Below are positions 1 through 6,990 of a stretch of DNA of 22,387 bases, piece after piece. The position numbers and the translations under genes are program-made. This DNA is from Fidelibacterota bacterium (lineage in GTDB: Bacteria > Fidelibacterota > Marinisomatia > SCGC-AAA003-L08 > TS1B11). Where the stretch lies: the NCBI GenBank assembly GCA_022564085.1, contig JADFMC010000004.1, positions 1 to 22,387 on the forward strand, in the 5' to 3' direction. The notes under the pieces are model-generated. The model worked only from the letters and a program-made list of their open reading frames with translations, had not been told where the DNA came from and did not search any database. Positions within the stretch are counted from its first letter, which is position 1; every line of letters begins with the position of its first letter.

Positions 1-106
1 GCGGTAAACCGCCTCGCTTAATCGAATAAACCGCCCTAAAGGGCGCTGTAAGAACCTGGCGGGATAGACATTGAGCGCTGAGCATCGATCCCCGCCTTTG
101 GCGGGG
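1..106. repeat. Chain of short GC hairpins
   Basis: Three perfect short inverted repeats follow each other in non-coding DNA. GCGG-TAAA-CCGC lies at 1-12, CGCCC-TAAA-GGGCG at 32-45, and CCCCGCC-TTT-GGCGGGG at 90-106. The first two share the loop TAAA. No T-run follows on either strand, so they are not obvious intrinsic terminators, although the last could help stop transcripts from the permease gene that ends at 240. They probably belong to the repeat-rich spacer that continues to 242. Confidence 0.55.
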
Positions 107-112
107 TCCCAT

Positions 113-161
113 CCAACATCCAACATCCAATATCTAATATCAAGTATCCAGTATCCAGTAT
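113..161. repeat. Heptanucleotide tandem array, seven units
   Basis: Seven degenerate 7-base units lie head to tail: ccaacat, ccaacat, ccaatat, ctaatat, caagtat, ccagtat, ccagtat. Shifted by one base, the first four follow YAAYATY. The same consensus recurs at 18382-18416 inside the suf operon. Short frames across the array are artefacts of the repeat. Confidence 0.8.
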
Positions 162-207
162 CAAGCCCTTCGGCGGTCTCAGGGCAAGCTTTGCGGTTTT
201 CTCTTTC

Positions 208-242
208 CTGCTATTGCCAACTGCCACTGCCACTTTCCCCTA
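208..242. repeat. GGCAGT-type block abutting a stop codon
   Basis: The plus strand reads TGCTAT, TGCCAAC, TGCCAC, TGCCAC, then TTTCCCC running into the stop codon (minus-strand TAG, 240-242) of the EamA permease. A closely similar run (TGCTAC, TGCCCC, TGCCAC, TGCCAC, TATCCC) sits at 18430-18458 and contains the stop of sufB. With the heptamer array this makes a composite cassette present twice in the window. Confidence 0.65.
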
Positions 243-1142
243 TGCCCTCGGTTTTATCAGTCGCAGGTAGCGCCGGGCGTCCGCCAGGAAGATGCCCACC
301 AGCACCAGGGCCGTCCCCAGGTAAACGGTGGAGGGCAGGTGCTCGCCCAGGATGAGCATCCCCATAAAGATGGCAAGCACCGGGGAGATAAAGCCCACGA
401 ACGATACCTTTACCACTTCAATATGCTCGAGCAGGTAGTAGTAGGCCACCCAGGCCAATACTGTCCCGAACAGTGCCAGGTACAACAGCAGGCCCAGGTT
501 GCCCGGGCTCCAGACCATGCTCCCCACATCCTCGAAGGCCAAGCTCACCACCAGGGTGGCCAATCCCCCAATGCCGGTGGCCACGCCGTTGAGGACGATG
601 GGATTGGACCGGGCCCCGGTGCGCTTGAGGTAGATCCCCGGCCAGGTGCCGGCCACCACCGCCGCCATCACCAGCCACATCCCCAGCAGCAGGTTCTGGC
701 TCTGGCCGAAGCCGTAGCCGTAAAATATCAGCAGCACCCCGCCGAACCCTACGGCGATACCCGCGGACTTCAGTGGCCGCAACCGCTCGGCCGGCAGGGT
801 GAAATGGGCCACCAGGGCCGTGGTGATAGGGAATGAGGCCCACAGCAGGGCGGTGATATTGCTGTAGATAAATTGGGCGCCCAAATACGTGAGGGAATAG
901 CTTAAGGAGAAGTTGAGCAACCCCAGCGTGAGATACTGCTTCCAGGCCAGGGGGTCGGTAGGAATGGTGAACCTTTTCAAACGGATAACGGCGAACAGGA
1001 TCGCTGAGGCCAGCAGGTGGCGCAGGGCCACCCCCAGCAGAGGTGGTGTGCCCTCCATGCCCATTTTCAAGGCCACGAAGGTTGAGCCCCAGATCAGACA
1101 CATGCCGGTGAACACCAGCATAAGGCGTGTCTGGGTGGTCAT
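240..1142 (-). CDS. EamA/DMT-family permease
   Basis: Inner-membrane transporter of the drug/metabolite superfamily (EamA type), 300 residues, with a hydrophobic pattern that fits ten membrane segments in two repeated halves. An early motif LIWGSTFVALK (about residues 16-26) is typical of EamA repeat 1. The second half starts near residue 152 and contains the GTVLAWVAYYYLLE stretch and an ILGE motif common in these permeases. The start chosen is the ATG at 1142, which overlaps the purA stop as ATGA, so the two genes are probably translationally coupled. An open frame extends further upstream, but that part only shadows purA. The substrate cannot be told from sequence; export of amino acids or metabolites is common in the family. 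The stop codon lies inside a simple-repeat block. Confidence 0.9.
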   Translation of the reverse strand: MTTQTRLMLVFTGMCLIWGSTFVALKMGMEGTPPLLGVALRHLLASAILFAVIRLKRFTIPTDPLAWKQYLTLGLLNFSLSYSLTYLGAQFIYSNITALLWASFPITTALVAHFTLPAERLRPLKSAGIAVGFGGVLLIFYGYGFGQSQNLLLGMWLVMAAVVAGTWPGIYLKRTGARSNPIVLNGVATGIGGLATLVVSLAFEDVGSMVWSPGNLGLLLYLALFGTVLAWVAYYYLLEHIEVVKVSFVGFISPVLAIFMGMLILGEHLPSTVYLGTALVLVGIFLADARRYLRLIKPRA

Positions 1143-2395
1143 AGTGATAGAATCTGGTGGCGCTCGGCCCCGATGGACACCTGTTTGATAGGCACTCCGG
1201 CCAGTTCTTCCAGGCGGCTGATGTAGGCCCGGGCCTGCTTGGGTAGTTTGTCGGCGGATTTGAGACCGCTGGTGGATTTGCGCCAACCGGGCAGCCGTTC
1301 GTACACCGGCGTAACCTGCTCCAAGGCATGGACGGCAGCCGAAAATCCCGGCACCCGCTCGCCATTGACCTCGTATCCGGTGCACACCATGATGGTCTCG
1401 AAATTATCCAGGATATCGAGTTTAGTGAGGGCCAACTCAGTGAAGCCGTTAACCTGGCAGGCGTAACGGGCAGCCACGGCGTCGAACCAGCCACAGCGGC
1501 GCGGGCGGCCGGTGGTGGCGCCGAACTCGGAGCCCTCCTTCTGCAGCCGCTGGCCCACTTCGTCAGTAAGTTCGGTGGGAAAGGGGCCGGCCCCCACCCG
1601 CGTGGTGTAGGCCTTGAATATACCCACCAGGCGGTCGATGCTCCCCGGCGGCAGGCCCAGGCCGGTGCCGATGCCGCCTACCGTGGGATGGGATGAGGTG
1701 ACGAAGGGATATGTGCCCAGGTCGAGGTCCAGCAGAGTGCCTTGGGCTCCCTCGATGAGGATATTTTTACCGGCGGCCAAACCCTCCTGGAGGGTGGCGA
1801 TGGTGTCGCCCACCAGGTCGGTGATCCGCAGGGCAGCAGCGAAAAACCGCTCCACCTCAGTCGTTATGTCATCCAGCTCCTTGGCGATCACCTCCCCCTG
1901 CTGCAGGGCGATCTTCAACCGGTCAACCAAAAATTTGCCGGTGCCTGCGATGTCCTGAAGGTCGAACGCCCGGATTCCAATTCGGCGGGCCTTGTCGCCA
2001 TAAGCCGGTCCGATGCCCCGGCGGGTGGTGTCGATCACGCCACCGGTGGCCCGGTCCATGGCCTTGTGCACCGGCGTCACTATATGGGCGGTGAGACTGA
2101 TCTGTACCCGCCCGGCGGTATCGATACCAAGCTTCCGCAGCTGGTCCAGCTCTTCAACGAATGCAATGGGGTCCACTACCATCCCGGGACCGAGCAGGCA
2201 GATGCAGCCCGGATGCAGGATGCCGGAGGGCAACTGGTGCAGGATAAAGGTCTTGTCTTTTACTTTGACGGTGTGCCCGGCATTGGCGCCACCCTGGTAG
2301 CGCGCAGCGAGGTCCATCTCATCGCAGAGCGTGTCGACGATCTTGCCCTTGCCCTCATCGCCCCACTGCCCGCCAATCACTGCTGTTACCGGCAT
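1139..2395 (-). CDS. purA: Adenylosuccinate synthetase
   Basis: Cytosolic enzyme that joins IMP and aspartate using GTP to form adenylosuccinate, the first committed step to AMP. It has 418 residues, close to the usual length of about 430. The P-loop GGQWGDEGKGK occupies residues 8-18 with catalytic Asp13, and NAGHTV places the catalytic His at 41, the same numbers as in E. coli PurA. The conserved TTGRPRRCGWFD segment and the GTP-site KLDILD segment are present. It starts with ATG 62 bases after secF and overlaps the next gene by four bases. Only a weak AGGT ribosome site is visible. The neighbours are not purine genes, so the grouping looks positional, not functional. Confidence 0.98.
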   Translation of the reverse strand: MPVTAVIGGQWGDEGKGKIVDTLCDEMDLAARYQGGANAGHTVKVKDKTFILHQLPSGILHPGCICLLGPGMVVDPIAFVEELDQLRKLGIDTAGRVQISLTAHIVTPVHKAMDRATGGVIDTTRRGIGPAYGDKARRIGIRAFDLQDIAGTGKFLVDRLKIALQQGEVIAKELDDITTEVERFFAAALRITDLVGDTIATLQEGLAAGKNILIEGAQGTLLDLDLGTYPFVTSSHPTVGGIGTGLGLPPGSIDRLVGIFKAYTTRVGAGPFPTELTDEVGQRLQKEGSEFGATTGRPRRCGWFDAVAARYACQVNGFTELALTKLDILDNFETIMVCTGYEVNGERVPGFSAAVHALEQVTPVYERLPGWRKSTSGLKSADKLPKQARAYISRLEELAGVPIKQVSIGAERHQILSL

Positions 2396-2457
2396 AGTTA
2401 TGACCTGTGTCGTTATGGTTTGTATGGTAGAGAACAGGGGCCGGGGAAGGACGCCAT

Positions 2458-3345
2458 CTACTTCCCGGACCGCTCCTGGGCGCGGCTTTCCAGGGCCGCC
2501 ATCAATGGGCTGGCAACGTAGATGGAGGAATAGGTGCCCACGATCACACCTACGATCATGGCGAAGGCAAAGTATTTGATCACCTCGCCGCCGATGAGAA
2601 AAAGGGTCGTAACTACCATTAAGGTGGTGAGGGAGGTGATCACGGTCCGGCCCAAGGTTTGGTTTATCGATCGGTTGACGGTGGCGTAGAACTCGGCCCG
2701 CCGCTGGGTCTTGGCGTTCTCCCTGATCCGGTCGAACACCACGATGGTATCGTTCAGGGAGTAACCCACGATGGTCAGAAAGGCGGCCAGGATCGCCAGG
2801 TCGATCTCCAGGTTGAGCAGTGAGAAAATCCCCAGGGTGATGAGCACATCGTGGGCCAGCGCCGCCACCGCCCCCAGGGCGTAGTAGCGATCGAACCGGA
2901 TGGTGATGTAGAGCAGGATACCCAGCAGGGCGTAGAAGACCGACCAGAGGGCCTTGCCCTTGAGTTCCTCGCCGATCTTGGGCCCCACCGTTTCCAGCCG
3001 GCGGATGGTGAACTCGTAATCGGTCAGGGCGCTCTTAAGCCGGTCGGAAAATTGGACGGTTTCCTCCGCCGGCATCCGGATCAGCATCTCGTTGTCCGAG
3101 CCAAATCGCTGGATGGTGGGCCGGCTGAAACCGTTTTCCAGCAGTACCAGCCGGATCTCCGCCACATTGGTGGGCACGGCGAATTGCAGTTGGGCCAGGG
3201 TGCCGCCGGTGAAATCGATGCCCAGCAGGGGACCGCCTTTCAATACCAGCGAGACCAGCCCCATTAGAATCATGGAAAATGATAAAATCCCCGCAATCTT
3301 GCGTTTTCCCAAAAAATCGATATTGGTATGGGCCAGCAGGCGCAT
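2458..3345 (-). CDS. secF: Protein translocase subunit SecF
   Basis: Inner-membrane partner of SecD in the proton-driven SecDF complex, which pulls proteins out of the SecYEG channel on the periplasmic side. It has 295 residues: a first membrane helix near 18-36, the signature GIDFTGGT near 43-50, a short periplasmic domain, then a block of five helices with the motif SLNDTIVVFDRIREN (SecF motif in TM4-TM5). The C-terminal tail is short and basic. The ATG follows the secD stop directly (TGAATG), which implies coupled translation. The SecF match is clear and nothing appears to be missing. Confidence 0.97.
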   Translation of the reverse strand: MRLLAHTNIDFLGKRKIAGILSFSMILMGLVSLVLKGGPLLGIDFTGGTLAQLQFAVPTNVAEIRLVLLENGFSRPTIQRFGSDNEMLIRMPAEETVQFSDRLKSALTDYEFTIRRLETVGPKIGEELKGKALWSVFYALLGILLYITIRFDRYYALGAVAALAHDVLITLGIFSLLNLEIDLAILAAFLTIVGYSLNDTIVVFDRIRENAKTQRRAEFYATVNRSINQTLGRTVITSLTTLMVVTTLFLIGGEVIKYFAFAMIVGVIVGTYSSIYVASPLMAALESRAQERSGK

Positions 3346-5229
3346 TCAGATACTCAAGGTTTTGATTTTAGGGCGTTGGGTGATGGCCATGAAGATAGTG
3401 CGGGTCATGAAAATGGCGGTGAACATGGAAGCGGCAATGCCCCAGAAGAGGGTGATCGCGAAGCCCTTGATGGGCCCGCTGCCGAACTGGAACAGCACCA
3501 AGGCCGCCAGGATGGTGGTGACGTTGGCGTCGACAATAGTGACCGTGGCCCGGGCGTAACCGCTGTCGATGGCGGCCCGCACAGACTTGCCTTTCTCCAG
3601 CTCCTCGCGGATCCGCTCGAAGATCAGCACGTTGGCGTCCACCGCCATCCCTACTGTCAGGATCAGGCCGGCGATACCGGGGAGAGTCAGGGTGGCCCGC
3701 AGGGAAGCCAGGGCCGCCAGCACGATCAGGATATTAAAAATCAAAGCGGCGGTGGCGATCAATCCGCTGACACGATAATAGACCAACATAAACACTATTA
3801 CCAGGAACCCGCCGATCGAGGCCGCTCTGACCCCCATATTTATTGAATCCTGCCCCATGGTCGGCCCCACCGATCGCTCCTCCACGATGGAAACCGGCGC
3901 CGGCAGCGAACCGGCCCGTAGCACGATAGCGATCATCTTGGCCTCTTCCATGCTATCCATCCCCTCGATGACCGTGGCCCCGTTGGGAATCTTGCTGTTG
4001 ATGACCGGCGCCATGTGGACTTTCTTGTCCAGCACCAAGGCCACCCGGCGGCCCACGTTGGCCCCGGTCATGCGGGCCCACACCTTGGCCCCCTCGTTGT
4101 TCATGGACACATTGACCACCGGCTGGCTGGAAGATGAAGAGCCCAGGGCGCCGATGTCGGCCCGGGCTTTGGTGATCACTCCGCCGGTGAGCCCCGGCTC
4201 CCGGTAGACGTAATACAGCTGGTAGAAATTTTGTTCCCCGTCATGGACCGGCAGCTGCTCGGTGCGGGCGCTCCAGAGGAAAGCGCCATCGCTGGGAATA
4301 TTGGCCCTGACTACCGGGGAAGCCAACAGATTTTCCACCGCGTGCCGGTAGCGCGCAGGCACCACCAGGTCGTTGCCGTGGACATGGACGTAAGCGGTGA
4401 AAGGATTGGCGCTGATGGCCGCAGCCGAGATAGCCAGACCCTGCGGGGCGGCGGCGGTGTCCAGGCCGGCGCCCAACACGGCCTCCAGTCCGGTATCCTC
4501 GGAAACCGTCGTTCCGGCGATAGTGTCCTGGGCCGATGCCAGCTCCTCCGTCGGCCCGCCGCCGACCTTGATGACGTCATCAAGTTTTAGCATGACTTCC
4601 TGGGCGATGCTAATATCCTGTAGCAGGTTAAACTCCAACAGGGCGGTGTTCTGGATCAGCTTGCGCGCTTGCTCCGGGTCCTTGATGCCGGCCAGCTCCA
4701 CGATTATCCGCCGCCGGCCCGATTTCTGGATGGTCGGCTCGGATACACCGAACTGGTCCACCCGATTGCGGATGATTTCCAGGGCGCGGGACACCGCGTC
4801 GTCGGCCTCAGCGCGCAAGCCATCAATGATCTCGGGTAGCTTCGTGCCCTGGGAAGAGAAATAGCGGATCAGGCGCAGGTTGGCGGCAGCCGCCTGCGTG
4901 GCGAAAACATCAAAGAATTCGGCGTCTGTGGCCGCCACCTCGGCGTCAGTCTGTGACAGCACTTCATCCAGCCGGTCGTCACGGCCATCGGCCAGCGAGC
5001 GCACCAACGCCGGCAGGTCCACTTCCAGTACCAGGTGGATACCGCCTTGCAAGTCCAGCCCCAGGTTGATGATCCGATGCTCCAGAAGTTCCAGGGTACC
5101 ATCTATCCGGCGGGCTTCCTTCTGCTCATCAGTCAGCGCTCGGTATTGCACCGTGGGCATCAAGGCATAAATGACCCACAAAAGCATCAGCCCGATAATA
5201 GCGAAACGGGGTCCGGGTCGGCTTAGCAT
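3346..5229 (-). CDS. secD: Protein translocase subunit SecD
   Basis: Inner-membrane SecD, 627 residues, working with SecF to drive late export. It has an N-terminal membrane helix near 9-25 and the signature LGLDLQGGIHLVLEVD at 56-71. A large periplasmic P1 domain includes RVDQFGVSEPTIQK and a stretch of low conservation near 225-300. Five C-terminal helices contain GMAVDANVLIFERIREE, with the Asp used in proton transfer in this family. It is the first gene of a secD-secF-purA-permease run. No good Shine-Dalgarno precedes the ATG, but a perfect TATAAT lies about 39 bases upstream on the same strand. The length is in the normal range for separate SecD proteins. Confidence 0.97.
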   Translation of the reverse strand: MLSRPGPRFAIIGLMLLWVIYALMPTVQYRALTDEQKEARRIDGTLELLEHRIINLGLDLQGGIHLVLEVDLPALVRSLADGRDDRLDEVLSQTDAEVAATDAEFFDVFATQAAAANLRLIRYFSSQGTKLPEIIDGLRAEADDAVSRALEIIRNRVDQFGVSEPTIQKSGRRRIIVELAGIKDPEQARKLIQNTALLEFNLLQDISIAQEVMLKLDDVIKVGGGPTEELASAQDTIAGTTVSEDTGLEAVLGAGLDTAAAPQGLAISAAAISANPFTAYVHVHGNDLVVPARYRHAVENLLASPVVRANIPSDGAFLWSARTEQLPVHDGEQNFYQLYYVYREPGLTGGVITKARADIGALGSSSSSQPVVNVSMNNEGAKVWARMTGANVGRRVALVLDKKVHMAPVINSKIPNGATVIEGMDSMEEAKMIAIVLRAGSLPAPVSIVEERSVGPTMGQDSINMGVRAASIGGFLVIVFMLVYYRVSGLIATAALIFNILIVLAALASLRATLTLPGIAGLILTVGMAVDANVLIFERIREELEKGKSVRAAIDSGYARATVTIVDANVTTILAALVLFQFGSGPIKGFAITLFWGIAASMFTAIFMTRTIFMAITQRPKIKTLSI

Positions 5230-5592
5230 AAAGGTGTGTTCGGCATATTTTCGGTTAATCTATATCAATTATATTGGAACAACGGCAGCGAAGTTACTTC
5301 CGCCACCTGATTTTAAACAACTTGAATCCCGCTGGTAGTGCGCCGGCACTCTCACAGGGCTGGATGTTTTGAGGGGCCGCCTTATTTTAGCGGTTAGCTG
5401 GGTAGCGGCCCTATCGTATTAGGCTATTTTGCTCGTGCAAACCTGAGATATTTGATCATTCCGTCATTACATCTCGCGGAGGCCCCGGGAAAATAAATTG
5501 ACCCCATCGACAATCACCAGTCCGTGGTTTGAACCGGTGCGCCAAAGTCGTTGTAAATTGGTAACAATTCCAGGCCCGAAATAAATAATAGC
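5230..5592. other. Spacer before secD, no intact gene
   Basis: This 363-base stretch separates the secD start from the broken regulator remnant. It holds the possible secD promoter and a 7-bp inverted repeat GGGCCGC (5374-5380) / GCGGCCC (5405-5411) without a T-run. No frame in it resembles a protein. Confidence 0.5.
5268..5273 (-). promoter_or_regulatory. Possible -10 box for secD
   Basis: The minus strand reads TATAAT here, 39 bases before the secD ATG. The matching -35 position reads only TAACTT at 17-base spacing, so support rests on the -10 hexamer and its distance alone. Confidence 0.35.
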
Positions 5593-5942
5593 ATGTCTTA
5601 TCATGAATATATCCCGACCTGGCCCTTGAATCAGTTTGTACAGCTGATCTGGATCCAGGATATGGCCGGTTCAGGCCCAACCACCTCGCCCGAGCGCATC
5701 GTGGCCGATGGTATCGTCGAACTGGTCTTCCATTGCCTGATGGACACCTTATCCAGCAGTGAGAGCAAGCTGGTGTTCAGCAGCATCAGCAGTGAGAATG
5801 CGCCGCCTGGTCTGAGGCGCGCGTTATTTACCGGATTAAAAATGAAAAGGAGTTTGAGGAGACCTTCGAACTAGCCATGCCGGGAAAAGACTACCAGCTC
5901 TTTCTAACAAATTATTGGAAGCGCAAGCGTTTCCCGTGGTAG
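5593..5942 (+). pseudogene. AraC-type N-terminus fused to lipocalin-like tail, frameshifted
   Basis: From ATG 5593 the frame reads like the start of AraC-family regulators: a PLNQFVQLIW segment, then ERIVADGIVELVFH, matching the usual 'R.(L)PDG..EL.FH' pattern. After about residue 50 the similarity changes to a lipocalin/DUF1579-like pattern ending ENAPPGLR. The continuation ARVIYRIKNEKEF, then ETFELAMPGKDYQ and a final WKRK, lies in another frame from about 5817 to the TAG at 5940. One lost base, or two gained, near 5815-5820 would rejoin them. The regulator's helix-turn-helix half is absent. I read this as debris of two adjacent genes joined by a deletion and then frameshifted. The tail family is recalled from pattern, not confirmed. 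Confidence 0.5.
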
Positions 5943-5962
5943 ACCAGCTATACCGCAGGCTT

Positions 5963-6832
5963 TCAGTCCCCCGGGCCGAAGACGATCCCGGCGTAGCCCA
6001 CCGCCCGCTGAAATAGCGCATCAGGCTCTATATCGTGGCTGGTAGCGTACTCTACCAATTGGCCGTGCTGCCGGTCCATGACCCGCAGAGCTTCTTTCAA
6101 GGCCGCCAGCGCGCCGGGACCGCAAGCGTTCATATGCCTGGAAGCCTCCGCCAGTACTTCCGTACCGCTGCCGCTGCACAGGATCTCGATCATCCGGCGG
6201 TCATTGGCCTGCATCCAGCGCTCAGCCGGATCGCCAGTGCCGGCGGAAAGCAGCCCATATTCAGCACCGTAGTGGGTCAAATCGCTGGAGGCTAACAGCA
6301 CCACCGGGCGATCCAGCTCGCCCAGGGCTTCACCGGCCGCCCGGCCCAATCCAAGGGCATTATTATCGGGTAGCACCATGATGGGCACAATGGCGGCGGC
6401 AGGGAAGAAATACTTGACCATAGGGGTCAGAACTTCAAGGGAGTGTTCGTACCGGTGGCCCTCGCTGTCGGGCCGCAGATAATCCCCGGCCCGCCGGAGG
6501 ATGGCCTGGCCCGCTTCCGCATCCACCTCCAGATCGCCCAGTGGGGTCTCCCAACGACCGGCCGGGTAGAGGGCATTGGCCCCCAGTGGTACGTGCACGC
6601 TGCCGAAAATGACCACCGTCACCGGCTGGGAGTGCGCTGCCAGCGAAGCCAGGGTGCGGGCGGCCACCCTGCCGGAGTACATCCAGCCGCCGTGGGGCAG
6701 GATCGCCCCGGCCAAGGGTCCGGTCAGTTCCGCGGACGGCTCGAACCCGGACGTGAAAGCGACAAGCTCCCGGCGGCAATCGCCTGGATAGAAAGCCCGG
6801 GCGGCGGGACGGCGTAAGTCTGATCTTATCAT
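5963..6832 (-). CDS. amrB: AmmeMemoRadiSam system protein B (MEMO family)
   Basis: A MEMO1-family protein of 289 residues, related to extradiol dioxygenases and LigB. Metal-site residues line up with human MEMO1: LPHGGWMYSG gives His47 (human His49), GSVH gives His80 (His81), SSDLTHYG gives Asp184 and His187 (Asp189, His192), and ACGPGA gives Cys237 (Cys244). In bacteria the family often sits with an AMMECR1-like protein and a radical SAM enzyme; neither is in this window. I chose ATG 6832, which begins MIRSDLRRPA and fits the family start. The frame stays open to a TTG at 6880 that would add 16 residues of poor character. No strong ribosome site is seen. Its cellular role is uncertain. Confidence 0.92.
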   Translation of the reverse strand: MIRSDLRRPAARAFYPGDCRRELVAFTSGFEPSAELTGPLAGAILPHGGWMYSGRVAARTLASLAAHSQPVTVVIFGSVHVPLGANALYPAGRWETPLGDLEVDAEAGQAILRRAGDYLRPDSEGHRYEHSLEVLTPMVKYFFPAAAIVPIMVLPDNNALGLGRAAGEALGELDRPVVLLASSDLTHYGAEYGLLSAGTGDPAERWMQANDRRMIEILCSGSGTEVLAEASRHMNACGPGALAALKEALRVMDRQHGQLVEYATSHDIEPDALFQRAVGYAGIVFGPGD

Positions 6833-6902
6833 GAGCCCAGAACGCTGATGATAAGCCTTAATAGTCCCGATACCAAGCAAAACCGTTCAAGTATAATCCC
6901 AC

Positions 6903-6914
6903 CCATCCGGATGG
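6903..6914. promoter_or_regulatory. 12-bp perfect palindrome upstream of MEMO gene
   Basis: CCATCCGGATGG is a perfect 12-bp palindrome 71 bases upstream of the MEMO-family ATG, in the spacer shared with the chemoreceptor 3' end. It could be an operator, but no factor is recognised and a chance palindrome is possible. Confidence 0.25.
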
Positions 6915-6930
6915 ACCTTACCGGCCCCTA

Positions 6931-6963
6931 AACAAAAGTGCCCGGCCGCAAAGGACCGGGCAC
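6931..6963 (-). terminator. Intrinsic terminator of the chemoreceptor gene
   Basis: On the minus strand GTGCCCGG (from 6963) and CCGGGCAC (to 6938) form a perfect 8-bp stem around a 10-base loop, followed by TTTTGTTT. It lies 27 bases after the chemoreceptor stop codon and fits a Rho-independent terminator for that gene. Confidence 0.88.
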
Positions 6964-6990
6964 CTTGTACCTTAAAAGAGCTGCCCGGGG

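Noticed and set aside
71..355. Plus-strand frame over the left spacer and the end of the permease gene
   Set aside because: It is made of simple repeats and antisense of the permease; no ribosome site or family pattern.
339..836. Long His- and Gln-rich plus-strand frame
   Set aside because: It is antisense to the membrane segments of the permease, a typical GC-rich shadow.
418..1494. Long minus-strand frame of 358 residues
   Set aside because: It is an alternate frame of purA and the permease; both real genes have clear family motifs.
1742..2521. 259-residue plus-strand frame opposite purA
   Set aside because: It mirrors the purA coding frame and lacks any recognised motif.
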